Below, one piece after another: positions 23,790 to 34,737 of a stretch of 64,000 bases of DNA. Source of the stretch: Poa pratensis (Eukaryota > Streptophyta > Magnoliopsida > Poales > Poaceae); assembly GCA_947311845.1 (NCBI GenBank), contig CAMZMU010000049.1:7823812-7887811 (forward strand), read 5' to 3'. The translations under genes and the position numbers were made by a program. The first letter of the stretch is position 1, and each line of letters begins with the position of its first letter. Below the pieces are notes generated by a model. That model had not been told where the DNA came from, did no database searches, and worked only from the letters and a program-made list of their open reading frames with translations.

Positions 23790-24605
23790 AAGGTCTCACG
23801 ATAACTGAGCCCCTTTGGCTGGGGTTGTTGATCGAGGCTGGGTCTATGCACATGCGCCATTTCTTGTCTTCTTTTTGTATCAAGGCGACCTCTGGGGCAT
23901 TATCTTGCTGATGCGCGACTTCTCGGTGGGTATTTACCATCCGGTGGCTGCATCCTGTTGGCCGCTTCCGCGGTACCTCCAACGCGACTCGTTTTGAGCT
24001 GCGATCACCGATCTGCGACTGATACCATGTGAAGAGTTGGCGATACAAGCTTCTTCTGCGAGTACTGAGCCTGCGTTCTCGCATTCTAACGCTCTCTGTC
24101 TGTCTCCATATATTGTAATAACACCGTTTGGTCCTGGTATCTTTAACTGTAGGTAGACGTAGCAGGGGCGAGCGGTAAATTTGACATAGGCTTCTCTTCC
24201 AAAGATCGCATGATATGAGCTTTTGACTGCTACAACCTCAAAGTCTAGGAGCTCTGTGCGGAAGTTCCGCTCTGTTCCAAAGCTAACTTCAAGTGTTATC
24301 TTTCCGATTGGTCGCGTAACAGCTCCTGGGATTATGCCTTGAATTTCTTTCCTGGATGGTCGCAGCCTTGTCTCGGGTATATTCATTCTTCGGAGCGTGT
24401 CTTGATATAGGATGTTTACTCTTCCTCCTCCGTCCATTAGGACCTTACTTAACTTGTATCCCGCGACTTCAGGCGTGACCACAGAGCTGGCTGTCCTGGA
24501 TCTCTTACTTCTGGGGGGTGATCGCCGCGACTCCAAATAACCGATTGCTCTGTCCAGCGACGATACCTTTCGGCGTTGAAATCTGACCGCTCTTCCGGCT
24601 TCCAT
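23790..24605 (-). pseudogene. Protease plus RT stub of the nested gypsy-type element
   Basis: Frame 24605-23934 has VVTPEVAGYKLSKVLMDGGG then RVNILYQDTL, matching the gypsy protease site, with the usual second Ser/Thr of DGGS replaced by Gly-Arg. It continues with IQGIIPGAVTRPIGKITLEV and KSSYHAIFGREAYVKF. The overlapping frame 24084-23737 has EDKKWRMCIDPASIN, the very start of RT (KKWRMCIDF.SLN type), and then leaves RT sequence. YVDD, RNase H and integrase are absent. The deletion point is around 23800-23830. Confidence 0.75.
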
Positions 24606-24969
24606 CCGTTGTTTGTACTTCCACTGTATGAAACTGTCCTATGTTTCTTCTAGGTAAAACGTCAGGCCTTGACGAGAGCTAGATTTATTCTTGTGCTGCA
24701 TCGATCCGCTGCGAGCCGTGTCTGGCGTGTCGCCTTCTTTCCACCTCCGGTAATAATGACATTGCGCCTTTGTGTGACCCGCTGGCCTGCCATCTCTCTG
24801 CGATGTAAGTCGCAAGGCACGTCGAAGATCCCCTTGCAGTTATTAGGGAGTAAGGCCTTATCACTCCTTGCTCCTGTATCTGGTGTGCGATGTTCATCTC
24901 GCGACTTGTAATTTCCCTGTTGGGTTCTGTGATAAGCCGCCTGTCCCTTTATCTGTCTTTGCGTACTTG

Positions 24970-26446
24970 TCAGCTTGCCAAAAGCTGGTCGAAACTATCA
25001 ATCTTGTGCTCAGCGCGACTTAATTTGTGCACCAACGGCTCAAATCTACAGTTCTTTCTCATAGCTTGTATTGCAGCTTGTACTGTTAAGTTTTTGGCGG
25101 AGCCAAGGATCTCCGCGATTCTCTTGATCCAGTCGCCGCTTGATTCGTCCTCTTTTTGAATGCATTGTCTAAGGTTTTTCATATCTTCTGTTTGGAATCT
25201 GCGGATGAACTTGTCCTTCAAGTCTTCCCATGTGCTTATTGATTTTGATGGCAGCCTTAACAGCCAATCCCTAGCTTCTCCCTGTATTGCCAAGTGGAAG
25301 TATTTCGCACGTATTTCTTGAGTCACATCAGCCCCTGTTATGCTTGCCTCGTAATCTCTATCCATAAGGCAGGGTCTTGGTCACTGCGATAGGTGGTGAC
25401 TCGCTGCGACTCGTCGAAGTTCGGGGGGAAACGAGTGAGCCGTATTTCCTCTCCAAAACATGCTGGTCCTTTCAATAATGAATAGGAGTTTACTGGCGCT
25501 GAATCTTCATCTGAATCAGTTTCAATCTGGGATGGCTGAGTCGCTCCGGACGTCCGCGACTCGCCTTCTATCTTCTTTTCTTTTTCCAATGATACCTGCA
25601 AACCTGCTAGCTGGTTGACCACTTCTTCGACGCTGCACTTTCTCCTCCCCATGATACCTCGTTTTGCGGCTCATTGGGCGTGACTCCATACATATTTGCT
25701 TGTTGTAAAGCAGCGGTTTGTAGTAGGTCGATCGCATAGCGAGCTTCCTTATCAGCTCGCGTGTCTCCAACCGGTGCTATCTTTGACAATATCCCTATCG
25801 CGGCGTGCACGTTGCTCTCTGGGTCGCCGTGGAACTGTGATTTCATCTCTCCTTGTCCATCTTGATCTGATGTTTTTGCTGCCAACGACGGAGTCGCCAC
25901 TCTTCTTCTTGGAGTTTCTTGCGCTCAGATGTCGTCTTGGTTCGCACCGCCTGGTGCTTCGGCTGGCAGCGACGGAGTCGTCGACCTTCTTCTTGGAGTT
26001 TTTCGCGCTCAGCCGCGAGTCTTTGTGCCTCTTCACAGAGTTCCGTCCTGATAGCTTCAATCTCTTCAATCTTGAGGTCTCCTTCCTGATTTGGTAGAGA
26101 TCCCCAAACAGGTCTTGACGGGACGGGGATGGGCAATCTTGCCGTAGCTTGTTGTAGCTCCTCCAACACGCGGACCCTGACCGGCCGCAGCTCCTTCACC
26201 GATTCGCTTCCTTGAGTCGCGTCCATAGATCTGCGACTGACGGATCCGACGAAAACTTTTACTGATCCGATGGGAACGATGTATCCGAACTCGATGCGAT
26301 CTGCCTCGGGTCCCCACTCTGAGTCGTCGATGAAGGGGACCCCATTGATGTCTTCAACTTGGCCGATGGCGATGTCCTTGAAGCCTGATTTCGATCCTGC
26401 GCGGAACGTGACGCTTTTGACCGCAGGCCCCACGGTGGGCGCCAAC
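24970..26446 (-). pseudogene. gag of the nested gypsy-type element
   Basis: The 5' part (frame 26577-25843) has PFIDDSEWGPEADRIEFGYI and a long charged coiled-coil-like region with two similar blocks (EREKLQEEGRRLRR and ERKKLQEEEWRLRRWQQKHQ). Frames 25900-25607 and 25652-25338 continue with RKCSVEEVVNQLAGLQVSLE and ALWIEI. The gag core is in 25365-24970: AKYFHLAIQGEARDWLLRLP, WEDLKDKFIRRFQTEDMKN and SGDWIKRIAEILGSAKN. Several frame changes separate the parts, so it is probably not translated as one protein. Gag would form the particle that packages element RNA. Confidence 0.75.
26426..26445 (-). other. Primer-binding site of the nested element
   Basis: The minus strand reads TTGGCGCCCACCGTGGGGCC, 1 nt inside the 5' LTR. 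Confidence 0.8.
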
Positions 26447-26926
26447 TGTCGTGGGTTTGTCACGTCAGGTGTCATAGATGACTTCGTAGGTGTGGGATTA
26501 TGCGAGTCAAGCATCTCCGAGCTTGGGATCGCAGGAACAAAGATCAACACAGATTTACCCAGGTTCGGCCCCCTCAATGTGAGGTAAAAGACCTACTTCC
26601 TGCCTACCCTAGATTGGTATTGATATGATAATCGAGGTGTTACAATGGAGGCGATCCGATCTGGTACTCGCCGTATGAGCTAGGGTTTGGGGCTTGATAG
26701 CTTGACCCGCTCTAAGTCCTGCGAGTCCTCTTTATATACACAGAGGCTCGCTAGGTTACAAAAGGAAACTTCCCCATAAGGAATACATCCACAGAGGGAT
26801 ATGTCTTCTAGATCTTTCTCCTTATGGCGGTTCAATATTGGGCTTATTCCCAAGTGGGCCTTCGTCCGTGCGAGTAAGTTAAGTCGCACTGGGCCGCGGG
26901 TTAATCCAGAAAGTATTCCCACAACA
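26447..26926 (-). repeat. 5' LTR of the nested gypsy-type element
   Basis: Starts TGTCGTGGG and ends CCCACAACA on the plus strand. The outer CGTAC duplication follows at 26927-26931. Confidence 0.9.
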
Positions 26927-27608
26927 CGTACCACACGCGGGTCCTCACCCATGACAATCATGAAAGTGGCATTCGAAGCCACAGAGACTCATACAGAGAC
27001 GACCGAAGGCGCAAGCGTTCAAAACGTCACTACAACGACGACAGACCCGAATTAATGGCGGCTGGGTTCTCCACACCCCGCAATGACCAAGACAGAAGCG
27101 ACCAGCGATCAGAAGATCGACGGGACTGTCGAGATGATCGTCGGGACAGTCGAGACGATCGCCGGGACAGTCGAGACCGCGGCCAACGCAGTGATAGCTA
27201 CAAGAAGAAAGACTGGCGCAAATCGCGCTCTGGTGCACAATCGAGCGATCATTCGAAGAAAAGATGGATGCTGATTGCAGATTCCACCTGTACAAGGAAG
27301 AAGACGGAAAACTGCGCTCCAATCACTCGATGAGAAACTGCAGGGAGTTCGACCAAATGGCGACTGATTACATAAACCTCAGAAAGGCAGCAGCCACACA
27401 CGCACCTGTAGCTGCGCCGCAACCAGCCAGTGTACCCGTTCTGATGCCACCACCACCACAGCCTGCAGCAGGCGGAAATCTCGCGGGTGCCATACAGCCC
27501 GTACCTCGGGTCGACGAACCCCAGTACCCTCGCCCCAAGGGCAGATGTACAAGATACAGAAAGGTCGCCCTTCCAATAGGGAGCAAAAACTTCGCACTCG
27601 ACAAGTAA
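26927..27608 (+). pseudogene. gag (3' part) of the Ty3/gypsy element, after the nested insertion
   Basis: Continues the gag interrupted at 19124, starting with the second copy of the CGTAC duplication. Readable blocks include KRHYNDDRPELMAAGF, a charged direct-repeat region built on RRD(C/S)RDD near 27110-27180, and after a frame change CRFHLYKEEDGKLRSNHSMR and CREFDQMATDYINLRKAA. Consensus relatives have a nucleocapsid-like Cys motif around this place. Frameshifts make it non-functional. Confidence 0.7.
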
Positions 27609-27610
27609 AC

Positions 27611-28590
27611 ATGGCTGTCATGTCACCTCCCGCTATAACTGAATTCTTGAAGGGTTCTGAAACCACAATAAGATTCAGCAGAGAGGACCACCCTCCATCG
27701 GTCGTTCGTCCAGGGCACTCTGCTCTGGTACTCGATGCACAAATCGGAGGCTACGCCATGTCCAAGGTCTTCATGGATGGGGGAAGCGGCATAAACATCA
27801 TCTTCGCAGATACGCTCCGCAAAATGAACAGGTCAGTCGAAAACCTGCCAAGATCCTCAAATACCTTTCACGGTATCGTCCCAGGCAAAGCAGTAAGCCC
27901 AGAAGGTACTATACAACTCGACGTAACGTTCGGGGACAAGAACCACTTCAGGACAGAGTCGATTTAGTTCGAAGTTGTCGACTGGAAGTCACAATATCAC
28001 GCCATACTTGGACGCCCGACGTTCGCTCGATTCATGGCGGTGCCACACTACGCATACCTCTAGCTAAAGATGCCTGGACCAAAAGGAGTAATCACAGTCA
28101 AGGGGAACTTCCAAAAGTCTGACTCTTGTGACCGAGAGTTTAGCAAAATCTCTGAGATGTTCAGCATGGAAGCAACACTCGCCGATCTGGCGGTCTCCAA
28201 CGATCGAACACTTATGCCGGAGCACAAGAAGGTGGCAGTCGACAGAGCATTCAGTGCCACCAATGACACAAGATCGCATCAGGTGCACCCGACCGACTCG
28301 ACCAAGACAGTCAATGTCTCGTCGAGTCTGCCTATCGCATAGGAAAGCGCACTCGTCGAATTCCTCCGTGAGAACTGGGATATATTTGCGTTGTGTCCAG
28401 CCGACATGCCAGGTATTCCTAGAGAATTCACCGAGCACTCTCTCCAATTATTTCCAGATGCCAAACCAATCAAGCAAACAATGCGCCGCATATCCGGCCC
28501 AAAAAGAACCGCAGTCGAAGCCGAAGTCGACAGGCAACTCGCAGCAGGTTCATCAGAGAGATCAAGAAATCACAATGGGTGGCCAACCCC
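27611..28590 (+). pseudogene. Aspartic protease and start of RT of the Ty3/gypsy element
   Basis: The frame 27545-27967 contains GGYAMSKVFMDGGSGINIIF, the DGGS-type protease active site of plant gypsy elements, followed by FHGIVPGKAVSPEGTIQLDV. In-frame TAG codons at 27965-27967, about 28062 and 28340-28342 break the protein. Around them the expected sequence is still readable: WKSQYHAILGRP, LKMPGPKGVITVKG, and after 28343 LVEFLRENWDIFAL, CPADMPGIPREFTEHSLQL and PIKQTMRRISGPKR. The last block leads into the reverse transcriptase. Confidence 0.8.
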
Positions 28591-29880
28591 GTACTCGTAG
28601 AGAAGAAGCACACAGATATCCTTCGGATGTGCGTAGATTTCACAGCACTAATAAATGCTGTCCAAAGGATCACTTTCCACTACCTCGAATCGACCAGATC
28701 GTCGATTCCACCGCCGGGTGCGCTCGCTTGTCCTTCCTGGATGCTTACTCGGGTTACCACCAGATAAGGATGAAAGAAGAAGATGAAGAGAAAACGGCGT
28801 TCATAACCCCACTCGGGGTCTACTGCTACAACAATGCCTTTCGGGCTCAAAACGCAGGCGCAACCTACCAGCGCATGATGCAAGATTGTCTCAAGAAGCA
28901 AATTGGGCGAAACGTCCAGGTATACGTAGACGATATTGTCATCACCACAAGGGAGGACAACACGCTACTCGATGACTTGCAAGACGTTCGTAAATCTCAA
29001 ACGCTTCCACATCAAGCTCAACCCGAAGAAGTGCACGTTCGGCGTTCCAGCCGGGCAACTCCTCGGGTATCTAGTCTCGTCTTGAGGAATCGAGGCAGAC
29101 CCGGAGAAAATACAAGCCATCTTGACGATGCAAAGGCCTTCAAAGCTCCATGACGTGCAAAAGTTGGCGGGTCGAGTAGCGGCACTCAGTCGATTCATCA
29201 GCAAGCTGGGTGAAAAAGCACTACCGTTCTATCGACTGATGAAGAAAGCAGATAAATTCGAGTGGACGCAAGAAGCCGAAGCAGCCTTCACGGACCTCAA
29301 GCGAGTCCTCACAAGCCCTCCAATCCTCGTCGCACCAAGGGAACGCAAGCCACTATACCTATATGTCTCCGCAACTAACAGGGTGGTGAGCATCGTACTG
29401 GTAGTCGAGCGAAGGGAGGAGGGACATGCCCAAAGCATACAACGCCCAGTCTATTACTTGAGCGAAGTGCTCTCCACATCAAAGCAGCGGTACCCCACTA
29501 TCAAAGCTGGCCTACGCCGTGTTCATGTCCTCAAGGAAACTGACGCATTACTTCTCCGAGCACCCGATCACTGTAATCATCACCTCAGGGATCGGGGACA
29601 TCCTCACAAACCCGAACGCAACCGGGCGAGTCGCAAAATGGCTCATCGAGCTAGCACCGCGAGATATCAAGTACGATTACCCGAAGGCCATCAAAGCACA
29701 AGTCTTACCTGACTTCCACACCGAGTGGATCGAAGCTCAGCTGTCAGGAGCGCCAGATGTGTCCAACTCATGGACTATGTACTTTGACGGCTCGAAGAAA
29801 ACGAAGGCGCAGGCGCGTGTGTCATCCTCATATCACCAAAAGGCGACAAGCTTCGCTATATCCTGCAGATGGGATTCGAG
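28591..29880 (+). pseudogene. Reverse transcriptase and RNase H of the Ty3/gypsy element
   Basis: RT blocks are spread over shifting frames: RMCVDFTALINA (about 28627), FPLPRIDQIVDSTAGC, LSFLDAYSGYHQIRM (catalytic Asp) and NVQVYVDDIVITT near 28920 (YVDD box). These are followed by the tether block AGRVAALSRFISKLGEKALP (29165 on), FEWTQEAEAAFTDLK and the RNase H start YFDGSKK near 29780. At least four frame changes are needed to read through. The order and spacing are normal for a gypsy pol. Confidence 0.82.
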
Positions 29881-31220
29881 TTCCCATCCAATAACGAAGC
29901 AGAATACGAGGCCCTGATCCACGGCATGAGGATGGCCAAAGCCCTCGGATGCACTAGACTGATGATCTACGGTGACTCGAATCTTGTGGTGCAGCAAACA
30001 ATGAAGGCGTGTGATGCAATCGTAGATAATATGATCGCCTACCGAGACCTGTACAACATCATGGAGGGCAGCTTCGAAGGCTGCGAGTTGCGGCACATAG
30101 GGCGTGAGAGCAATGAAGAAGCAGATAAGCTAGCCAACATTGGCGCGACCAAAGCACCAGTTCCACCGGGTGTCTTCTTCGAGCGCAGGTCCATCAAGAA
30201 AAAACGAGCAACTCCTACATCAGATGCAGCCGCCAAAAGCAAAACACCTAGCACAGAGGACCTGCCAGTCGAGGTGCTCCTCATCGAGCCAACATGGACT
30301 CAACCTTTCCTCGCATACATACTCCGTGGCGAGATACCCGAAGACATAACAGAGTCAAGACGCGTCACTCGACGATCTAAAGCGTACACTGTTATCAATG
30401 GCGAACTATACAAACGCAGCGTATCAGGTATGTTCCAACGATGCATAGCATTTGAAGATGGCCAAGCCATCCTTCGTGATATTCATGCAGGTACCTGCGG
30501 GCATCATGCCAACAGTCGATCACTCGTAGGCAAAGCCTTTCGCGCAGGCTTCTACTGGCCCACAACACTCAAAGTCGCGGAGGATATAGTCAAAAGGTGC
30601 ATCGGCTGCCAAAAATTCGCTACAAAGCCGCACGCACCCGCATCGGCACTGATGACAATACCACTGGCCAGGCCTTTCGTCCAATGGGGGCTCGATATGG
30701 TTGGGCCACTCAAAAAATCCTCTCATGGAGGGCATACTCACCTTCTGGTGGCAGTCGACAAGTTCACCAAGTGGATTGAAGCAGTCCCCATCACAAGTTC
30801 GACTGCCACTGCAGCAGTCAATTTCATAAAATCCATCATATACCGCTTCAGCGTACCCAGCAGTATCATCACTGATAATGGTACAAACTTCACGGCTGAG
30901 AAATTCCGATCCTTCTGCAAAGAGTAGGACATTACGCTCAATTATGCATCTGTGGCACACCCGCAATCCAATGGCCAAATCGAAAAGGCCAATGGACTTG
31001 TAACGAGCGGAATCAAGAAACGCCTCCTAGTGCCACTCAAAAGGGCCGCGGGTGCTTGGGTCGAAAAACTCCCGTCTATGCTATGGAGCCTACGCACAAC
31101 ACCCAACGACTCAACACAATTTACCCCATTCTTCATGGTCTACGGCGCAGAGGCAATCCTGCCATCAGACGTAAGATTCAATGCACCAAGAGTTGAAGCA
31201 TACAACGAAGAAGACACAGA
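29881..31220 (+). pseudogene. RNase H end and integrase of the Ty3/gypsy element
   Basis: The frame 29869-30927 reads FPSNNEAEYEALIHGMRMAK (RNase H), DSNLVVQQ and then the integrase. The integrase HHCC zinc site is in ILRDIHAGTCGHHANSRSL...CIGCQKF. The catalytic core has GLDMVGPLKKS (first Asp), IITDNGTNFTAEKF (second Asp), a TAG at 30925-30927, and QSNGQIEKANG (Glu). The last readable block is VYGAEAILPSDVRFNAPRVE. The sequence changes to LOX intron 5 at about 31220, so the integrase C-terminus and 3' LTR are missing. Confidence 0.85.
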
Positions 31221-32746
31221 TATTGCTAGCTAGCTGCTGGCCGGATTTATTGGAGTTACTTCTGACCATGCACTGCATCGACATTATCATGTAATATGTC
31301 TGCAGGAATTCCCTTTTGTCAGCAAGCTCGATGAGGAAGAGCATGGCCCGCGGGAGTCTGGTATCACCAAAGAGCTGATTGAAGAGCAGATAGGTAGGGT
31401 CATGACGGTGGAAGAGGTGAGGAAACTGATTGCAGCTGAAATCATTAATTAATTAATAGTGTACATTCATGGATTAATTTGATTGTATGTACAGGCCGTT
31501 GAGAACAAGAAGCTGTTCATGCTGGACTACCATGACATGTTGCTCCCTTTTGTGAACGATGTGCGCGAGCTAGACGGCACCACCCTCTACGGCTCGCGCA
31601 CGCTCTTCTTCCTGACAAAGGAAGGGACGCTTCGGCCCATCGCGATCGAGTTGACAAGGCCCAAGGGCAAGCATCCAGGCCTTGTTGAGCCGTGGAGTCA
31701 GGTCTTCACGCCGCCGCAGCAGTGGGATGATGGCACCGGGTCCTGGCTCTGGAAGCTGGCCAAGGCGCATGTCCTAGCTCACGACTCCGGGTACCACCAG
31801 CTTGTCAGCCACTGGTAATTAGTTTCTTTTTTCTCTATAAAGACTGGTAATTAGTAGTTGTTTTAGACTGGTAATTAGTTGAGCTAGATCATGATCAAAT
31901 CCACTTTATTAGTTAGCTAGCTAGCCAAGCTGAAATTGGAAATCGTCTTGTCAGGTTGAGGACACACTGCTGCGTGGAGCCCTACATCATCGCGGCGAAC
32001 CGTCAGCTGAGCAGAATGCACCCCATCTACCGGCTGCTGCACCCGCACTTTCGGTACACGATGCAGATCAACGCAAAATCGCGGGAGCAGCTCATTAACG
32101 CGGATGGCATCATCGAGAGAACCTTCTCGCCGGGGAGGTACAGCATGAAGCTCAGCTCCGCGGCTTACAAGGACCTCTGGCGGTTCGACATGGAGGCACT
32201 GCCAGCCGACCTTATCCGAAGGTACGTCGTAATACCACTAGATATTAAGATGGCCTGAACCATGCACGATCAGCTTGCTGCCACTACTTTGCAAAATGGT
32301 TGTTAATTTGACACGTATATGCTGTTTTTACGTCTGATACGCTAGAGGTATGGCGGTCGAGGAGGAAGACGGCACGTTGACGTTGACCATAGAGGACTAC
32401 CCTATGCCAACGATGGGCTACTCGTTTGGTACTCCATTAACGAATGGACCTCCGACTACGTGAAGCACTACTACCCGTCGGTGGCGGACATCACCGGCGA
32501 CAAGGAGCTCAACGGCTGGTGGGACGAGGTTCGCACCAAAGGCCACGCCGACAAGCAAAACGAGCCGTGGTGGCCAAAGCTGGACTCCCGCGAGAGCCTG
32601 GTCCAGGTTCTGACTAGCATCATGTGGGTCACGTCGGGGCACCACGCCGCCGTCAACTTCGCCCAGTATCCCTTGGCCGGGTATTTCCCCAACAGGCCGA
32701 GCATCGCGCGGAAGAAGATGCCGGTAGAGGACGGCCCCGACCGCGC
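31221..32746 (+). pseudogene. LOX-A: lipoxygenase 3' fragment (intron 5 to part of exon 9)
   Basis: Nearly identical to LOX-B 50374-52086. It contains part of intron 5, exon 6 (31306-31416, [19 protein letters not shown]), exon 7 (31495-31814, with the iron-binding YHQLVSHW), an uninterrupted exon 8 (31955-32221, [19 protein letters not shown] and [18 protein letters not shown]) and exon 9 from 32346 ([17 protein letters not shown]). It starts abruptly inside gypsy integrase and ends at about 32746, joined to repeat block Q1, so it lacks exons 1-5 and the C-terminal ~180 residues. A 1-bp deletion at about 32402 (CCTATGCC versus CCGTATGCC in LOX-B) also shifts the frame. Unlike LOX-B it has no MITE in exon 8, so it keeps the ancestral exon 8. 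Intron 7 has a 13-bp extra CTAGCTAGCCAAG-like stretch. Confidence 0.92.
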
Positions 32747-32910
32747 ATTCGTGTGCAAACATAGAATGTCCGGATGAAAAAAAAGGAATTTTTTGACATT
32801 TCGAAATGCGTTTTTTGAATAATGGGTGCATCTACACCTATGAGGCAAAGTGGATTTCTAGAAGCCGCGTCGGTATTATTTTCATCTTTTTTTTTACACG
32901 GTGAAGCCAC

Positions 32911-33236
32911 CACTACATGAAATCGACACACTTTGCTGAGTGCAATTTATCAGGTACTCAGCAAACAAGGTCTATATTCCGAGTGTCACGTAAAAACACT
33001 GGGCAAACAAAAGCACTCAGCAACTAGGTTTGTATGCCGAGTGTTTTCTGCTACCCACCCTCGGCAACCAATCACACTCGGTAAATAGGGTACTATGCCA
33101 AGTGCGGCACTCGGCAAAAAGAGCGCGCCACGTGGCACCTGCCGCCTCACAAGACGGAATGTGACGTCGCGGAGAGCTATGTCGAGTGCACTCGGCAAAA
33201 CATAATGGAGCACTGTTTGCCGAGTGCATTCTAGCA
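32911..33236. mobile_element. CACTA (En/Spm) element terminus, copy in Q1
   Basis: Starts CACTACATGAAATCGACACAC and is followed by about a dozen direct and inverted copies of the subterminal motif TTTGCCGAGTG / CACTCGGCAAA with variants (GCTGAGTGC, GCACTCGGCAAAAAG). This is characteristic of plant CACTA ends, where transposase binds. The opposite terminus and the transposase genes are not in the block, so it is an isolated end. Confidence 0.75.
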
Positions 33237-33959
33237 TGGAGTAAATCCCTCAGGTTGCAAGTGCCTATAAACGGTCTAGATAGTTCACATCTAATATCCA
33301 GCGGCTGACAACACTCAGAACAGGGAGGTGCCTCAGCAGGCGGGTAGCTAACCCGGATTACAGCTTAGAGTAATACTAATAGCTCATCGACGTGATTTTG
33401 TGGCTCTAGGGACTATGTTCGTAGAACTACATACTTGCTTCATAAGAGTTGGGTCCCCATGTCTCCCTTCTGGACCTAGCACCCTGTGACGTGCCCATCA
33501 CACTGGAGGAAATGTCATAGCCGAAATCCTTTGTAGGAGAGAAGTTTTCCAGTCGCCACCGAGGTCACATCTTCCGGTGACAACGAGAAGAGCGAGAGAG
33601 GATGTGTAGATCAGTGGCGGCCGTGCTAGGGTTCGCACCCGTGCTGCTCCCTGTGAGTGACGCGGTGCTCTCGTTATCTCACACAACCATCATGTAGAAT
33701 ATTACCAGACTCGAACACCTCTATGCATGCAATCGTTTGGTCCCTGCCTCCTCCGCGTGTCGTTCCTGCGGCAGGAGGGGGTGGGGACCCTGGACCTGCG
33801 CTCGGCGCTGTAATCAGGTCCGTAATGTTAGCGATTTATATGGTGTCGTGGTGGCGCTGTTCAGATGTTGGTGGTTGCGCTACATCGAATAATGGTACCC
33901 CGGCTTCAACCCTATCTCGGCGGCGTGGTTAACTAGACACGGCCTTTAGTGTAGCGTAG

Positions 33960-34300
33960 CGGCATCCCTAGCACGCCGCAAGGTCGAACCTTGTTGACCA
34001 CTTTTTTCGGTAACTACGAAGATTTAGTCTCGAACCGAAAGAATAATACCAAAAAATATACACGGGCAGAGAACTCGAACCGGGGACTTTGGGGCGAGAA
34101 AAGCATGATGCTACCACCACGACACTTCTTCAGACGTGTGTACATAAGGAGAATACACCGTATTTACCTATGTTTCGGCGTTTAAATTCAAAATTTTCAA
34201 ACAAATTCGAGATTTTTTGGGCGGTAAGCACATATACCGGGGGTGCTCGGGAAACTCGGTTACCGGTCGGTAAATCTGGTTACCGACCGGTAACCATAAC
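33960..34300. mobile_element. 3' part of a fold-back MULE-like MITE, copy in Q1
   Basis: Corresponds to the right half of 38519-39049. It keeps the hairpin GGTTACCGGTCGGTAA / TTACCGACCGGTAACC and the flanking GGTCACCAT (about 34305-34313). The left half was lost in the 650-bp deletion. Confidence 0.6.
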
Positions 34301-34737
34301 CTTGGTCACCATTATCTGTCGTCATGTCAATATTAAACACCTGTCTCGCATATTATAGAGCTAGTAACAAAAAGACACACAAGTTGTATTGTTAGTATGT
34401 CAGCACATTGTTTTCAGTCACATTCGATCGTCACGTCAACATTAATAGCCTCTCGACAATAGCATTTTAACCCCAAATGGTGTACCCACGTACTATATTT
34501 TAACCCGAGGAAGAGCTAATTGCCGGTATAAAAATACTGTCTCCCATGTTAAAAGAGCTAGAAAATGAAGAAGATAAACAAGTTGTATTGCTAAATGAAA
34601 CGTAAAACAGATATATTGTCTAAACATTGCCTGATACAACACATGCATTTTTTACTCAACAAAACGGCATTACTGCTGACAGCTCCATCCCATGCGAAAA
34701 TCCAATGTGCCGGGGCTACCGCGTGAAAGTCATAGGC

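Larger units (their letters stand above)
19125..26926 (-). mobile_element. Nested non-autonomous gypsy-type element with antisense gene
   Basis: LTRs 19125-19638 and 26447-26926 are flanked by 5-bp duplications CGTAC (19120-19124 and 26927-26931). The element is on the minus strand: a primer-binding site with TTGGCGCCCACCGTGGGGCC lies beside the right LTR and a purine tract (TTGGGGGCTAA) beside the left. The minus strand encodes gag and protease and stops at the first lines of RT. The remaining 4 kb toward the 3' LTR holds a plus-strand, intron-containing gene instead of RNase H and integrase. LTR differences by eye are five or so substitutions plus a 34-bp deletion in the right LTR, so it is fairly young. 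It needs a partner's RT and integrase. Confidence 0.9.
16475..31220 (+). mobile_element. Decayed Ty3/gypsy retrotransposon, 3' end lost
   Basis: A 5' LTR (about 16475-16968, TGAC...GTCA ends) is followed directly by a primer-binding site with TTGGCGCCGTCTGTGGGA. The order then is gag, protease, RT, RNase H, integrase, which is the Ty3/gypsy order. The body is interrupted at 19125-26926 by another gypsy-type element. Stops and frameshifts occur throughout pol. The integrase frame runs to about 31220, where it passes into lipoxygenase intron sequence. No 3' LTR, polypurine tract or right target duplication remains, so the element cannot move. Confidence 0.88.
32747..34737. repeat. Repeat block Q, copy 1 (Q1)
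   Basis: Near-identical to 36849-39482 (Q2) and 52947-55550 (Q3). It begins TTCGTGTGCAAACATAGAATG and ends GAAAGTCATAGGCTAA. It contains a CACTA terminus (32911 on), a unique spacer and part of a fold-back element. Relative to Q2 and Q3 it lacks about 650 bp (equivalent of 38030-38680): GGCGTGGTT jumps straight to AACTAGACACGG at about 33929. The right edge joins block P at TAATGTTCT instead of the R block that follows Q2 and Q3. Confidence 0.9.

Noticed and set aside
32911..33236. Clustered CACTCGGCAAA repeats as a CRISPR-like array
   Set aside because: Repeats are irregular, in both orientations and adjacent to a CACTA end; this is a plant genome.
34040..34140. tRNA gene or SINE: GGTTCGAGTTC (B-box-like) on the minus strand near GTAGCATCATGC
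   Set aside because: No cloverleaf could be drawn, and the surrounding element has inverted ends and a 9-bp duplication typical of a DNA transposon.
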